From Candidatus Moranbacteria bacterium CG_4_8_14_3_um_filter_34_16 (lineage in GTDB: Bacteria > Patescibacteriota > Minisyncoccia > Moranbacterales > UBA2206), in the NCBI GenBank assembly GCA_002782345.1, contig PFHO01000034.1, positions 1-7,916 on the forward strand: 7,916 nucleotides of DNA, in the 5' to 3' direction. The translations under genes and the position numbers were made by a program. Below the pieces are notes generated by a model, which was not told the origin of the DNA, made no database searches, and was given only the letters and a program-made list of their open reading frames with translations. Shown here one piece after another: positions 1-7,517 of this stretch (position 1 is the first letter of the stretch; every line of letters starts with the position of its first letter).

Positions 1-52
1 CAATCACCACCACTCCTGTTATCAAGTAAATTAAATTTTTTTTGCTCATCAT
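1..52 (-). CDS. N-terminus of an unidentified, probably membrane-anchored protein (partial)
   Basis: On the minus strand an ATG at 52-50, followed at once by a second ATG at 49-47, opens a frame with no stop to the window edge. It reads MMSKKNLIYLITGVVVI: two lysines followed by a continuous hydrophobic stretch. This is the usual beginning of a signal peptide or N-terminal membrane anchor, so the product probably sits in or crosses the cytoplasmic membrane. The family cannot be told from 17 residues. No Shine-Dalgarno sequence precedes the start; the upstream bases are almost all A. The gene points the same way as rpoBC but is separated from it by two terminators, and it has its own candidate promoter at 171-179, giving a leader of about 110 bases. 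The frame is short and could be chance, but its position, composition and promoter fit a real gene start. Confidence 0.5.
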   Translation of the reverse strand, partial: MMSKKNLIYLITGVVVI

Positions 53-170
53 ATTTTTTTGTTTTTTAATGTTTGTGTTGTGATAAAATAACACATTGAT
101 TAGATTAATTATATATAAAAAAAAATAAATTGCTTATGAGTTATTTTTTTTATTTTTTTCTTTCAAATTT

Positions 171-179
171 ATTATACCA
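171..179 (-). promoter_or_regulatory. Candidate extended -10 promoter for the leftward gene
   Basis: Read on the minus strand, positions 179-171 are TGGTATAAT, an exact extended -10 element (TG-N-TATAAT). No good -35 hexamer stands at 16-18 bases; TTGCTA (202-197) is 20 bases away. Transcription would start near 164 and run towards the partial gene at 52. The flanking DNA is so AT-rich that TATAAT-like strings are common (another is at 113-108), so support comes mainly from the TG extension. The upstream side overlaps the TAA repeats and the DnaA box at 182-217, so DnaA could influence this promoter. Confidence 0.35.
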
Positions 180-181
180 CA

Positions 182-217
182 TAATAATAATAATAATAGC
201 AACCCCCCTGTGGATAA
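182..217 (+). other. DnaA box with GC run and trinucleotide repeats (DnaA-trio-like unwinding element)
   Basis: Positions 209-217 are TGTGGATAA, the exact reverse complement of the DnaA box TTATCCACA. To the left are C6 (203-208) and then six trinucleotides read 5' to 3' as TAA x5 and TAG (182-199). The described basal unwinding element is a DnaA box, a GC cluster and DnaA-trios (5'-[T/A]A[G/A]-3') on the strand DnaA follows; order, polarity and the G-containing trio next to the GC cluster all match. A weak second box-like string, TATGGAAAA (225-233), lies on the far side. Against an origin: only one good box, and rpoBC would run head-on into a fork leaving rightward. It could instead be a DnaA-regulated promoter or a chance microsatellite beside a box. 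Confidence 0.4.
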
Positions 218-229
218 CTTTTTTTATGG

Positions 230-261
230 AAAAAAAGCGGACTGTTCGCTAGGTTAGTCCG
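230..261 (-). terminator. Second intrinsic terminator behind rpoC
   Basis: On the minus strand a perfect 6-bp GC-rich stem, CGGACT (261-256) with AGTCCG (243-238), closes a 12-base loop and is followed after one C by seven Ts (236-230). It sits 18 bases beyond the first rpoC terminator, so it probably acts as a back-up. The plus strand lacks a T run after the stem, so it should work leftward only. The loop is large for so short a stem, which lowers confidence a little. Confidence 0.6.
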
Positions 262-278
262 ATGGGTTAAAAAAAATA

Positions 279-321
279 ATAAAAACAAAAACCGATTGAA
301 AAAGTCGGTTTTTGTTTTTAT
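279..321 (-). terminator. Intrinsic terminator of the rpoBC operon
   Basis: A 17-bp uninterrupted inverted repeat pairs 279-295 with 305-321 around a 9-base loop. Its core is ACCGA/TCGGT, extended by A/T pairs. On the minus strand it begins 22 bases after the rpoC stop codon and is followed by TATTTTTTTT (278-269). Stem, distance and U tract all fit Rho-independent termination of rpoBC transcription. Because the stem itself is flanked by T-rich sequence on both sides, it may also stop plus-strand transcription, although no plus-strand gene is seen before it. Confidence 0.88.
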
Positions 322-343
322 AAAATTTCTATTTTATTTTAAG

Positions 344-3300
344 TTATTTTTTCCCTCTATACCCGGTCCCGGCCGGAATCAATTTCCCAATAATCACATT
401 TTCTTTTAATCCTCGCAAATTGTCTTCCTTTCCAGAAACAGCCGCATTTATAAGCACGCGAGCGGTTTCCTGAAAAGAGGCCGCCGATAAAAAGCTATCC
501 GTGGAAAGAGCCACTTTTGTAATTCCCAAAAGCATTTTCTCGCCTTTGGCTAACAGTCCGCCTTGCTCTTCCATTTTGACATTAGCTTCGTCAAAAGCAT
601 TTTTTTCCAAAATATCTCCAGTAGAAAAACTAGTGTCTCCCGCGTCTAAAACCAAAACTCGGCTAAACATTTGACGAATTATAATTTCAATGTGTTTATC
701 ATTTATTCCTTCTCCTTGAGAAGCATAAACTTCTTGAATTTCCCGAATGATATACCGATAAACTTTTTCCCAACCCATCGTTTTATAAAGTTTTTTTAGG
801 TCAATATGTCCTTCATTAAGCGGAGTTCCTTTGCCAATAAGTTCACCCTCGGAAATTTTCAAAGTGCTTCCGGCAGGAAGCTGATATTCTTTGATAGTTT
901 TTTTCTTATCGCTTGTTTCAATCTTTACGGAGATAATTTTTTCCAAATTTTCAATCTTAATCACTTTTCCAGAAACTTCTGAAATAACCGACTCTCCTTT
1001 TGGCGGACGCGCTTCAAAAATTTCTTCCACCCGAGGAAGACCTTGCGTGATATCCGATCCGGCTATTCCTCCAATATGAAATGTCCGCATAGTAAGCTGA
1101 GTTCCCGGTTCTCCAATGGCTTGTGCCGCCACAATTCCCACCGCTTGTCCAATTTCCACCATTTTTCCTCTTCCCAAATCCATTCCATAACATTTCTGAC
1201 ATACTCCACGAACAGATTTACAGGTAACTGCTGTTCTGATTTTTATTTTTTCAATTCCAATCTTCTCTATTTTTTCCGCATTATCTTTGGAAATCATTTC
1301 ACCCTTTTCAATAATGGTCTTTTTTGATTTAGGATCCAAAACACTTTCCACTACTACTCTTCCCGCCAAACGAGAAGCGAAGCTTTGTCCAATTCTATCA
1401 GAATCTTCTTTGTATATATAAGCTCCTTCGCTATCCTTACAATCGGATTCAGTAACAATTACATTTTGAGAAACATCCACCAATCTTCTAGTTAGATAAC
1501 CGGCGGTGGCAGTTCTAAGCGCCGTATCCGCCATACCTTTTCTAGCTCCATGAGTAGAAATAAAATATTCCAAAACATTAAGACCTTCTTTAAAAGAACT
1601 TTTAATTGGCAATTCAATCGTTTCTCCTGTTGGTCCAGCCATAAGCCCTTTCATTCCAGACATCTGAACCACCACTGATTCGGATCCGCGCGCCTTAGAA
1701 TAAACCATAGAATAAACCGGACCTTCTTTATCCATAGAATTTCGCACTTCCTCCGCAATTTTATTTTTGGCCTCACTCCAGACTTCAATCACTTTTCCTT
1801 TTCTTTCTTCTTCGGTAAGAAGACCCATATTATATTGATTTTTGATTATTGCCACTTCTTCTTCCGCCTGAGAGATTATTTTCTTTTTATTTTTTGGAAC
1901 TGCTAAATCATCCATACCCCAACTTATTCCCGATTTGGTAACTGATTGAAAGCCTAAATTTTTTATCCTATCCACAAATTGAGCCGTTTCCTCTTGTCCG
2001 CAAACTTCCAAAATCCGCGCCACTAAAAATTTTAGTTCTTTCTTGGTCATCTCTTCATTTAAAAAACCAATCTCTGCCGGGATAATTTCATTAAGTCTAA
2101 TTCTTCCAATAGAAGTCTCTAAAATTTTTCCCTTAAACAAAACTTTTACCAAAGCGCGCGTGTCAACATATCCCAATTCATTCGCCATAATCGCCTCTTC
2201 GGAATCAGAAAATATTTTCCCCTCTCCTTTGGCTCCTGAAACAATATGAGTTATATAATAACACCCTAAAACCATATCCAAAGTAGGAGTGATAATAGGT
2301 TCTCCACTCGCCGGTTTCAAAAGATTTCTGGAACTAAGCATCAAATTTTCACTTTCCCAGCGAGCTTTTTCCGTCAAAGGAACATGCACTGCCATTTGAT
2401 CTCCATCAAAATCGGCATTAAAAGCGCTACAAACCATCGGATGAATTTGAATAGCTTTTCCTTCAATGAGCACCGGTTGAAAAGCTTGAATACTCAAACG
2501 ATGCAAAGTCGGAGCACGATTCAACAAAACATAATGACTGGAAATTATTTGATCCAAAATATCATAAGCTTCTTCGGTTTCTCCTTCCACCATTTTTCCC
2601 GCTGATCTAACATTATAGGCCAATTCTTTTTCTATCAATTTGTTGATTATAAAAGGCTTGAAAAGTTCCAATGCCATTTTTTTAGGCAATCCGCATTGAA
2701 AAAGTTTCAATTTCGGTCCAACCACAATCACACTTCTGCCTGAATAATCAACTCTTTTACCCAAAAGATTTTGTCTAAACCGCCCCTGCTTTCCTTTTAA
2801 CGCGTCCGCTAAAGAACGAAGAGGTCTTCTTTGTCCGGTAGATGCCGCCACAGAAACTTGATTGCGACGAGTGGAATTGTCAAAAAGAGCGTCAACCGCT
2901 TCTTGCAACATTCTTTTTTCATTTCTAGTAATCACTTCCGGCGCCCCGATTTCCAACAATTTTTTGAGTCTATTATTTCTGTTGATAATTCTTCTATAAA
3001 GATCATTCAAATCGGAAGTGGCAAATCTTCCTCCATCTAAAGCCACTATTGGACGAAGATCAGGCGGGATAACCGGAATAATCGTCGGCAACATCCACTC
3101 CGGTTTTATTTTGGAATTTACAAAACCTTGAAACAATTTTATCTGTTTTAAAAGTTTTTTTCTGTCTTTAACTTCTTCATCTTCCAACACATTTTTCAAT
3201 TTTTTCACTTCTTCTTCCGGATTCATTTTTTCCAAAACTTTTCTTATCGCTTCCGCTCCAATTCCAGCAGAAAAAACTTGCCCGTATTTAGTGGATAAAT

Positions 3301-3931
3301 TGAAATAATCCATTTCAGAAATAACGCTTAACGGTTGGATGCTTTTCAATTCTTCTTTGGATTTTTTGAAAATATTTTTCAATTCCTCTTGCTTTTCAAC
3401 CAAATGCTTGTCACCGGAAAAATTTTTATTGATTTCTTTTTGCTTATTGTTAAATTCTTGATCCACCTGTTTCAAAGCTTTTTCTTTTTCTTCTTCAAAA
3501 ACTTCCAAAATGATATAGCTGGAAAAATAAATCACTCTTTCTATGCTTTGCACGCCCACCCCTAAAGCCAATCCGATTTTAGACGGCACTCCTCGCAAAA
3601 ACCAAATATGCGAAACAGGCACTGCCAATTTAATATGCCCCATTCTTTCTCTTCTTACGATACTTCTAGTTACTTCCACTCCGCACTTGTCGCAAACTAT
3701 TCCTTTGTAACGAATTCTCTTATATTTTCCGCAATAACATTCCCAATCTTTGGAAGGACCGAATATCTTTTCATCAAAAAGACCTTCTCGTTCATAACGC
3801 TGGGTGCGATAATTTATAGTTTCCGGTTTGGTAACTTCTCCATGCGACCACTCCAAAATATCTTCCGGACTGGCAATCCCCAATTTCACACTTTTAAAAT
3901 CGCTTATTTTGGTGTTATTCATTGAATCCAT
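344..3931 (-). CDS. rpoC: DNA-directed RNA polymerase subunit beta-prime
   Basis: RpoC is the largest core RNA polymerase subunit and supplies the catalytic magnesium site. Visible in order: N-terminal zinc ribbon (C65, C67, C80, C83); the DLRPIVALDGGRFATSDLNDLYRR and GKQGRFRQNLLGKRVDYSGRS blocks (residues ~291-400) around the clamp, rudder and lid; catalytic NADFDGD (505-511) with the three metal-binding aspartates 507, 509 and 511; bridge-helix block HGARKGMADTALRTATAGYL (794-813); second zinc site (C831, C904, C911, C914); trigger-loop region from AVGIVAAQAIGEPGTQLTMR (930-949) with no large insertion; and the conserved tail ending KLIPAGTGYRGKK. The full length is 1195 aa, shorter than E. 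coli (about 1407) mainly because the trigger-loop insertion is missing. A lysine/glutamate-rich segment (about 144-200) looks like an added coiled coil. The start at 3931 could instead be the ATG at 3922 (MNNTKIS); neither has a Shine-Dalgarno site. It is co-transcribed with rpoB, 38 bases upstream. Confidence 0.98.
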   Translation of the reverse strand: MDSMNNTKISDFKSVKLGIASPEDILEWSHGEVTKPETINYRTQRYEREGLFDEKIFGPSKDWECYCGKYKRIRYKGIVCDKCGVEVTRSIVRRERMGHIKLAVPVSHIWFLRGVPSKIGLALGVGVQSIERVIYFSSYIILEVFEEEKEKALKQVDQEFNNKQKEINKNFSGDKHLVEKQEELKNIFKKSKEELKSIQPLSVISEMDYFNLSTKYGQVFSAGIGAEAIRKVLEKMNPEEEVKKLKNVLEDEEVKDRKKLLKQIKLFQGFVNSKIKPEWMLPTIIPVIPPDLRPIVALDGGRFATSDLNDLYRRIINRNNRLKKLLEIGAPEVITRNEKRMLQEAVDALFDNSTRRNQVSVAASTGQRRPLRSLADALKGKQGRFRQNLLGKRVDYSGRSVIVVGPKLKLFQCGLPKKMALELFKPFIINKLIEKELAYNVRSAGKMVEGETEEAYDILDQIISSHYVLLNRAPTLHRLSIQAFQPVLIEGKAIQIHPMVCSAFNADFDGDQMAVHVPLTEKARWESENLMLSSRNLLKPASGEPIITPTLDMVLGCYYITHIVSGAKGEGKIFSDSEEAIMANELGYVDTRALVKVLFKGKILETSIGRIRLNEIIPAEIGFLNEEMTKKELKFLVARILEVCGQEETAQFVDRIKNLGFQSVTKSGISWGMDDLAVPKNKKKIISQAEEEVAIIKNQYNMGLLTEEERKGKVIEVWSEAKNKIAEEVRNSMDKEGPVYSMVYSKARGSESVVVQMSGMKGLMAGPTGETIELPIKSSFKEGLNVLEYFISTHGARKGMADTALRTATAGYLTRRLVDVSQNVIVTESDCKDSEGAYIYKEDSDRIGQSFASRLAGRVVVESVLDPKSKKTIIEKGEMISKDNAEKIEKIGIEKIKIRTAVTCKSVRGVCQKCYGMDLGRGKMVEIGQAVGIVAAQAIGEPGTQLTMRTFHIGGIAGSDITQGLPRVEEIFEARPPKGESVISEVSGKVIKIENLEKIISVKIETSDKKKTIKEYQLPAGSTLKISEGELIGKGTPLNEGHIDLKKLYKTMGWEKVYRYIIREIQEVYASQGEGINDKHIEIIIRQMFSRVLVLDAGDTSFSTGDILEKNAFDEANVKMEEQGGLLAKGEKMLLGITKVALSTDSFLSAASFQETARVLINAAVSGKEDNLRGLKENVIIGKLIPAGTGYRGKK

Positions 3932-3969
3932 AAATTTAATTTAATGTTATTTGAAAATAAATATATAAT

Positions 3970-6900
3970 TTAAAATCTATTTTTTTCATCCTCATCCTCA
4001 ATTTCTTCATTTTTGGCTCCCATCAATTTCACGCTTAAGCCCAAACCTTTCAACTCATTCACCAAAACATGAAAAGAAGCTGGAACATTCGGACTTTTGA
4101 TTGGTTCTCCTTTAATAATAGATTCATAAGATTTGGATCTTCCCATAACATCATCGGATTTTATCGTCAACATTTCTTGAAGAGTATAAGCTGCGCCATA
4201 ACCCTCCAACGCCCAAACTTCCATTTCCCCAAAACGTTGTCCTCCAAACTGAGCTTTTCCTCCTAAGGGTTGTTGCGTTATCAACGAATAAGGTCCAATA
4301 GATCGCATGTGAATTTTATCATCCACCAAGTGATGCAACTTCATAACATACATAATTCCCACCGTTGATTTTTGATCAAAATATTCTCCAGTTCGGCCGT
4401 TCACCAATTTTATTTTTCCATCTTCCGGAAGTCTGGCCTTTTTAAGCTCTCCCTTTATTTGTTCTTCGGTTACTCCTTCCAAAACCGGAGTAGCTGCTTT
4501 GTATCCCAAAGTGAAAGCCGCCCAACCTAAATGAATTTCCAAAATCTGACCAATATTCATTCGGCTCGCCACTCCTAACGGATTAAGAATCATATCTACC
4601 GGAGTTCCGTCTGGCAGATAAGGCATATCTTCCACCGGAGCAATTCTAGATATCACCCCTTTGTTTCCATGTCTTCCCGCTAGTTTATCTCCCACTGAAA
4701 TTTTTTTCATTTGTGCCACACTTACTTGAATCTGTTGAATAACTCCGGTAGAAAGTTTATCTCCTTGTTCGCGAGAGAAAATCTTTATATCCACTACCTT
4801 GCCATATTCTCCATGAGGAAGATAAAGCGAACTGTCTTTGACATCGCGAGATTTTTCTCCAAAAATAGCTCTCAACAATCTTTCTTCCGAAGTCAAATCT
4901 CCTTCGCCTTTGGGAGAAATTTTTCCCACTAAAATATCGCCGGAAATCACTTCCGCACCTACTCGGATTATCCCGGTTTCGTCCAAATTTCTTAATCTTT
5001 CTTCTCCGATATTGGGGATATCTCTAGTAACCACTTCCGGTCCTAATTTAGTATCTCTGACATCCAAAGAAAAATCTTCAATATGAATGGAGCTATATCT
5101 ATCATCTTGCACTAATTTTTCAGAAATAATAATAGCGTCTTCATAATTGGAACCTTCCCACGGAATAAAAGCAGTCATAACATTTTGCCCCAAAGCCAAT
5201 TCACCCATTTCAGTGGACGCTCCATCCGCCAAAAGTTGTCCTTTTTCTATTATTTGACCTTTTTCCACTCTAGGAATTTGATTCATAGAAGTAAAAGCGT
5301 TGGATTTGGCAAAAGTTTGAAGATTATAAATTCTTTTCAGATAAGGTTTTTTAGCACCCGCCGGCAATTTTTCTTTAACAACTATATGATTGCTGTCAAC
5401 TTCAACCACTTCTCCATCTATTTTGGCAATTACCACTTGACCGGAATCAGCAGCCGCTTTATCTTCAATGCCCGTTCCCACAATAGGTGCTTGCGGTTTT
5501 ACGCAAGAAACCGCTTGTCGTTGCATATTTGATCCCATAAGCGCTCGGTTGGCATCATCGTGTTCCAAAAAAGGAATCAAAGAAGTTGCCACTGAAACGC
5601 ATTGTTTGGCAGAAACATCCACATAATCAATTTTTTCCACTTCAATTTCGGTCGCTTGTCCACTCACTCTAGCCTCCACAATATCTTCCAAAACATTACC
5701 CTTTTCATCAGTTACAATTCCGGCATGAGCGATATTTTTCTTGTCTTCCTTGATAGCATTCACATATTCCACTTCTTGACTCACCCAAGCTTTGATGAGA
5801 ATTGTTTTTTTCTTTTTGTCTTCGGCAATTTCTTGGGCTATCTCTTCCGTTATTTCTGTTCCGACATCAAACTTCCCGATTTTTTCTTTTAAAAATTTTC
5901 CTACTGTTTTTTCCGGTTTGTTTTCAATTTCGTGATAAACTTTAAGATAAGGAGTTTCTAAAAATCCATAAGAATTTATTTTGGCATAAGTCGCCAAATG
6001 TCCCACCAAACCGATATTGGGACCTTCCGGAGTTTCCACTGGACAAATTCTTCCATAGTGCGAAGTATGCACATCACGCACTTCAAATCCGGCTCTTTCT
6101 CGCGTAAGACCTCCCGGTCCCATAGCACTTATTCTTCTTTTATGCTCCAATTCAGCCAAAGGATTGACCTGATCCATAAATTGAGACAATTGGGAACTGG
6201 AAAAAAATTCTTTTATGGAAGCGGCAATCGGTCGCGAATTGACCAATTGACCGGGAACGACTGTCACAATATCACAAGTACTCATTCGGTCTTTTATGTT
6301 TCTAGCCGTTCTCGCAAGACCGATTCTCAATTTATTTTGAATCAATTCCCCCACAGAACGCACTCTTCTGTTTCCCAAATAATCTATATCATCCGGTTTT
6401 GCTTCTGGATCATTATTAAGTCGGATTATTTCTTTGATTATCACAATCAAATCTTCTCTAGTTAAAATTCTATGTTCTTCATCATCCGGCAATGAAACAT
6501 CCAATCTTTGGTTGAGACGATATCGCCCCACTCCGCCAAAATCATATTTTTCAAAAGAAAAAAACATCGCGTCTATAACTTGCTTAGCATTAGACTCAGT
6601 CGCCAAATCACCCGGACGAATTCTTTTATAAACTTCTTTGTATCCTTCTCCTTGATTTTTAGCGATATCTTTTTCAATGGTTTCATGGATATAGCTTATT
6701 TCTCCATTATCAATATCTTTAAACAAATTTAAAAGTTCCTCATCAGAAGAATAACCGAAAGCACGCAAAAGAGAAGTAATGGCCACTTTTCTTTTGCGAT
6801 CAATTTTGACAAAAATAGCTCCATCAAAATCTGTTTCCAATTCTATCCAAGCACCTCTGTTAGGAATCACTTTAGCGCCAAAAAGTTTCTTGCCTTTTAT

Positions 6901-7392
6901 ATAGTCAACAGTAAAAAAAACTCCCGGACTTCTTATTATCTGACTCACTACCACTCTTTCGACTCCATTGACTATGAATGTTCCTCGCTCGGTCATTATA
7001 GGAAAGTCTCCCAAATAAATTTCCTGCTCTTTGATTTCTCCGGTTTTTTTTATAAGAAGTTGAATTTTGCAACGAAGAGGAGCTTCATAAGAAATATTTT
7101 TTTCTTTGACGGTTATTTCGTCATACTTTGGCTCATCTAAATAATATCCCCCGAAAGACAATTCTAAATCCTTTTCGGTAAAATCTTCAATGGGACTGAT
7201 TTCATCTAAAATTTCCCTCAATCCTTTTTCCAAAAACCAATCATAAGAATTTATTTGCGATTCAATAAGGTTTGGAAGGGAAACAAAAGACATTTTCTTG
7301 AAAAATTTTCTTTTTGCTAAAGAAGAACCGGCGCTGAAAGTTTCTTTTACCTTCAAACTTTTTTTAATTTTAGACATAAAAATAAAGCTCAT
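3970..7392 (-). CDS. rpoB: DNA-directed RNA polymerase subunit beta
   Basis: RpoB is the second-largest core RNA polymerase subunit; with RpoC it forms the active-site cleft. Visible in order: N-terminal protrusion (FVSLPNLIESQINSYDWF, ~36-53; ERGTFIVNGVERVVVSQIIRSPG, 135-157); lobe; rifampicin region (SSSQLSQFMDQVNPLAELEHKRRISAMGPGGLTRERAGFEVRDVH, ~398-442); ETPEGPNIGL (453-462); ASLIPFLEHDDANRALMGSNMQRQ-type block (600-625); NYEDAIIIS with the active-site E751 and D752; VGDKLAGRHGNKGV (900-913) with catalytic-centre lysines 903 and 911; and the C-terminal clamp region ITQQPLGGKAQFGGQRFGEMEVWALEGYGAAYTLQEML. Its 1140 aa compare with 1342 in E. coli, so the large enterobacterial insertions are absent, but an extra ~50 aa lies at about 488-537. 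I give the longest frame; the ATG at 7377 (MSKIKK) is an equally good start, because the first ATG lies inside a hairpin and neither has a Shine-Dalgarno site. The residue count here starts at 7392. Confidence 0.98.
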   Translation of the reverse strand: MSFIFMSKIKKSLKVKETFSAGSSLAKRKFFKKMSFVSLPNLIESQINSYDWFLEKGLREILDEISPIEDFTEKDLELSFGGYYLDEPKYDEITVKEKNISYEAPLRCKIQLLIKKTGEIKEQEIYLGDFPIMTERGTFIVNGVERVVVSQIIRSPGVFFTVDYIKGKKLFGAKVIPNRGAWIELETDFDGAIFVKIDRKRKVAITSLLRAFGYSSDEELLNLFKDIDNGEISYIHETIEKDIAKNQGEGYKEVYKRIRPGDLATESNAKQVIDAMFFSFEKYDFGGVGRYRLNQRLDVSLPDDEEHRILTREDLIVIIKEIIRLNNDPEAKPDDIDYLGNRRVRSVGELIQNKLRIGLARTARNIKDRMSTCDIVTVVPGQLVNSRPIAASIKEFFSSSQLSQFMDQVNPLAELEHKRRISAMGPGGLTRERAGFEVRDVHTSHYGRICPVETPEGPNIGLVGHLATYAKINSYGFLETPYLKVYHEIENKPEKTVGKFLKEKIGKFDVGTEITEEIAQEIAEDKKKKTILIKAWVSQEVEYVNAIKEDKKNIAHAGIVTDEKGNVLEDIVEARVSGQATEIEVEKIDYVDVSAKQCVSVATSLIPFLEHDDANRALMGSNMQRQAVSCVKPQAPIVGTGIEDKAAADSGQVVIAKIDGEVVEVDSNHIVVKEKLPAGAKKPYLKRIYNLQTFAKSNAFTSMNQIPRVEKGQIIEKGQLLADGASTEMGELALGQNVMTAFIPWEGSNYEDAIIISEKLVQDDRYSSIHIEDFSLDVRDTKLGPEVVTRDIPNIGEERLRNLDETGIIRVGAEVISGDILVGKISPKGEGDLTSEERLLRAIFGEKSRDVKDSSLYLPHGEYGKVVDIKIFSREQGDKLSTGVIQQIQVSVAQMKKISVGDKLAGRHGNKGVISRIAPVEDMPYLPDGTPVDMILNPLGVASRMNIGQILEIHLGWAAFTLGYKAATPVLEGVTEEQIKGELKKARLPEDGKIKLVNGRTGEYFDQKSTVGIMYVMKLHHLVDDKIHMRSIGPYSLITQQPLGGKAQFGGQRFGEMEVWALEGYGAAYTLQEMLTIKSDDVMGRSKSYESIIKGEPIKSPNVPASFHVLVNELKGLGLSVKLMGAKNEEIEDEDEKNRF

Positions 7393-7428
7393 TTTGTCTA
7401 TTTCAAATAGAAATAGAAAACAAATGAG
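7388..7428 (-). promoter_or_regulatory. Hairpin over the rpoB translation start
   Basis: On the minus strand two 7-bp helices stack: CTCATTT/AAATGAG (7428-7422 with 7394-7388) and TCTATTT/AAATAGA (7417-7411 with 7403-7397), separated by small bulges and capped by a 7-base loop. The 3' arm contains the first possible rpoB ATG (7392-7390). Directly after the hairpin comes GCTTTATTTTT and then the second ATG (7377-7375). The structure therefore either hides the upstream start and favours the downstream one, or acts as a weak terminator-like attenuator. It is mostly A-U pairs, so its stability is uncertain. Confidence 0.45.
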
Positions 7429-7472
7429 GTTAAAAAGGATTTAGTTGTCTAGATTTTTTTTCAGAATTTTGC

Positions 7473-7494
7473 GAACTCTTTCAAAAAAGAGTCC
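7473..7494 (-). other. Hairpin in the rpoBC leader
   Basis: On the minus strand GGACTCTTT (7494-7486) pairs with AAAGAGTTC (7481-7473), nine pairs including one G-U, around a 4-base loop. There is no U tract directly after it, so it is not a terminator by itself. It is the most stable-looking fold between the U-tract hairpin at 7518-7541 and the start-codon hairpin at 7388-7428. Its function is unknown. Confidence 0.35.
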
Positions 7495-7517
7495 AATGAA
7501 TACAAATTTATTTATCC

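Noticed and set aside
74..95. 6-bp inverted repeat TGTGTT/AACACA with a 10-base spacer in the leader of the left-edge gene.
   Set aside because: Short arms in low-complexity DNA; it could be an operator, but there is no other support.
1968..1976. CTATCCACA, one mismatch from a DnaA box (a similar AGTGGATAA is near 3294).
   Set aside because: Both lie within conserved rpoC coding sequence, are isolated and are imperfect; chance matches are expected in AT-rich DNA.
891..6732. Many 60-155 codon frames on the plus strand opposite rpoB and rpoC.
   Set aside because: They are antisense shadows of strongly conserved polymerase genes, rich in Ser, Phe and His, with no ribosome sites or recognisable domains.
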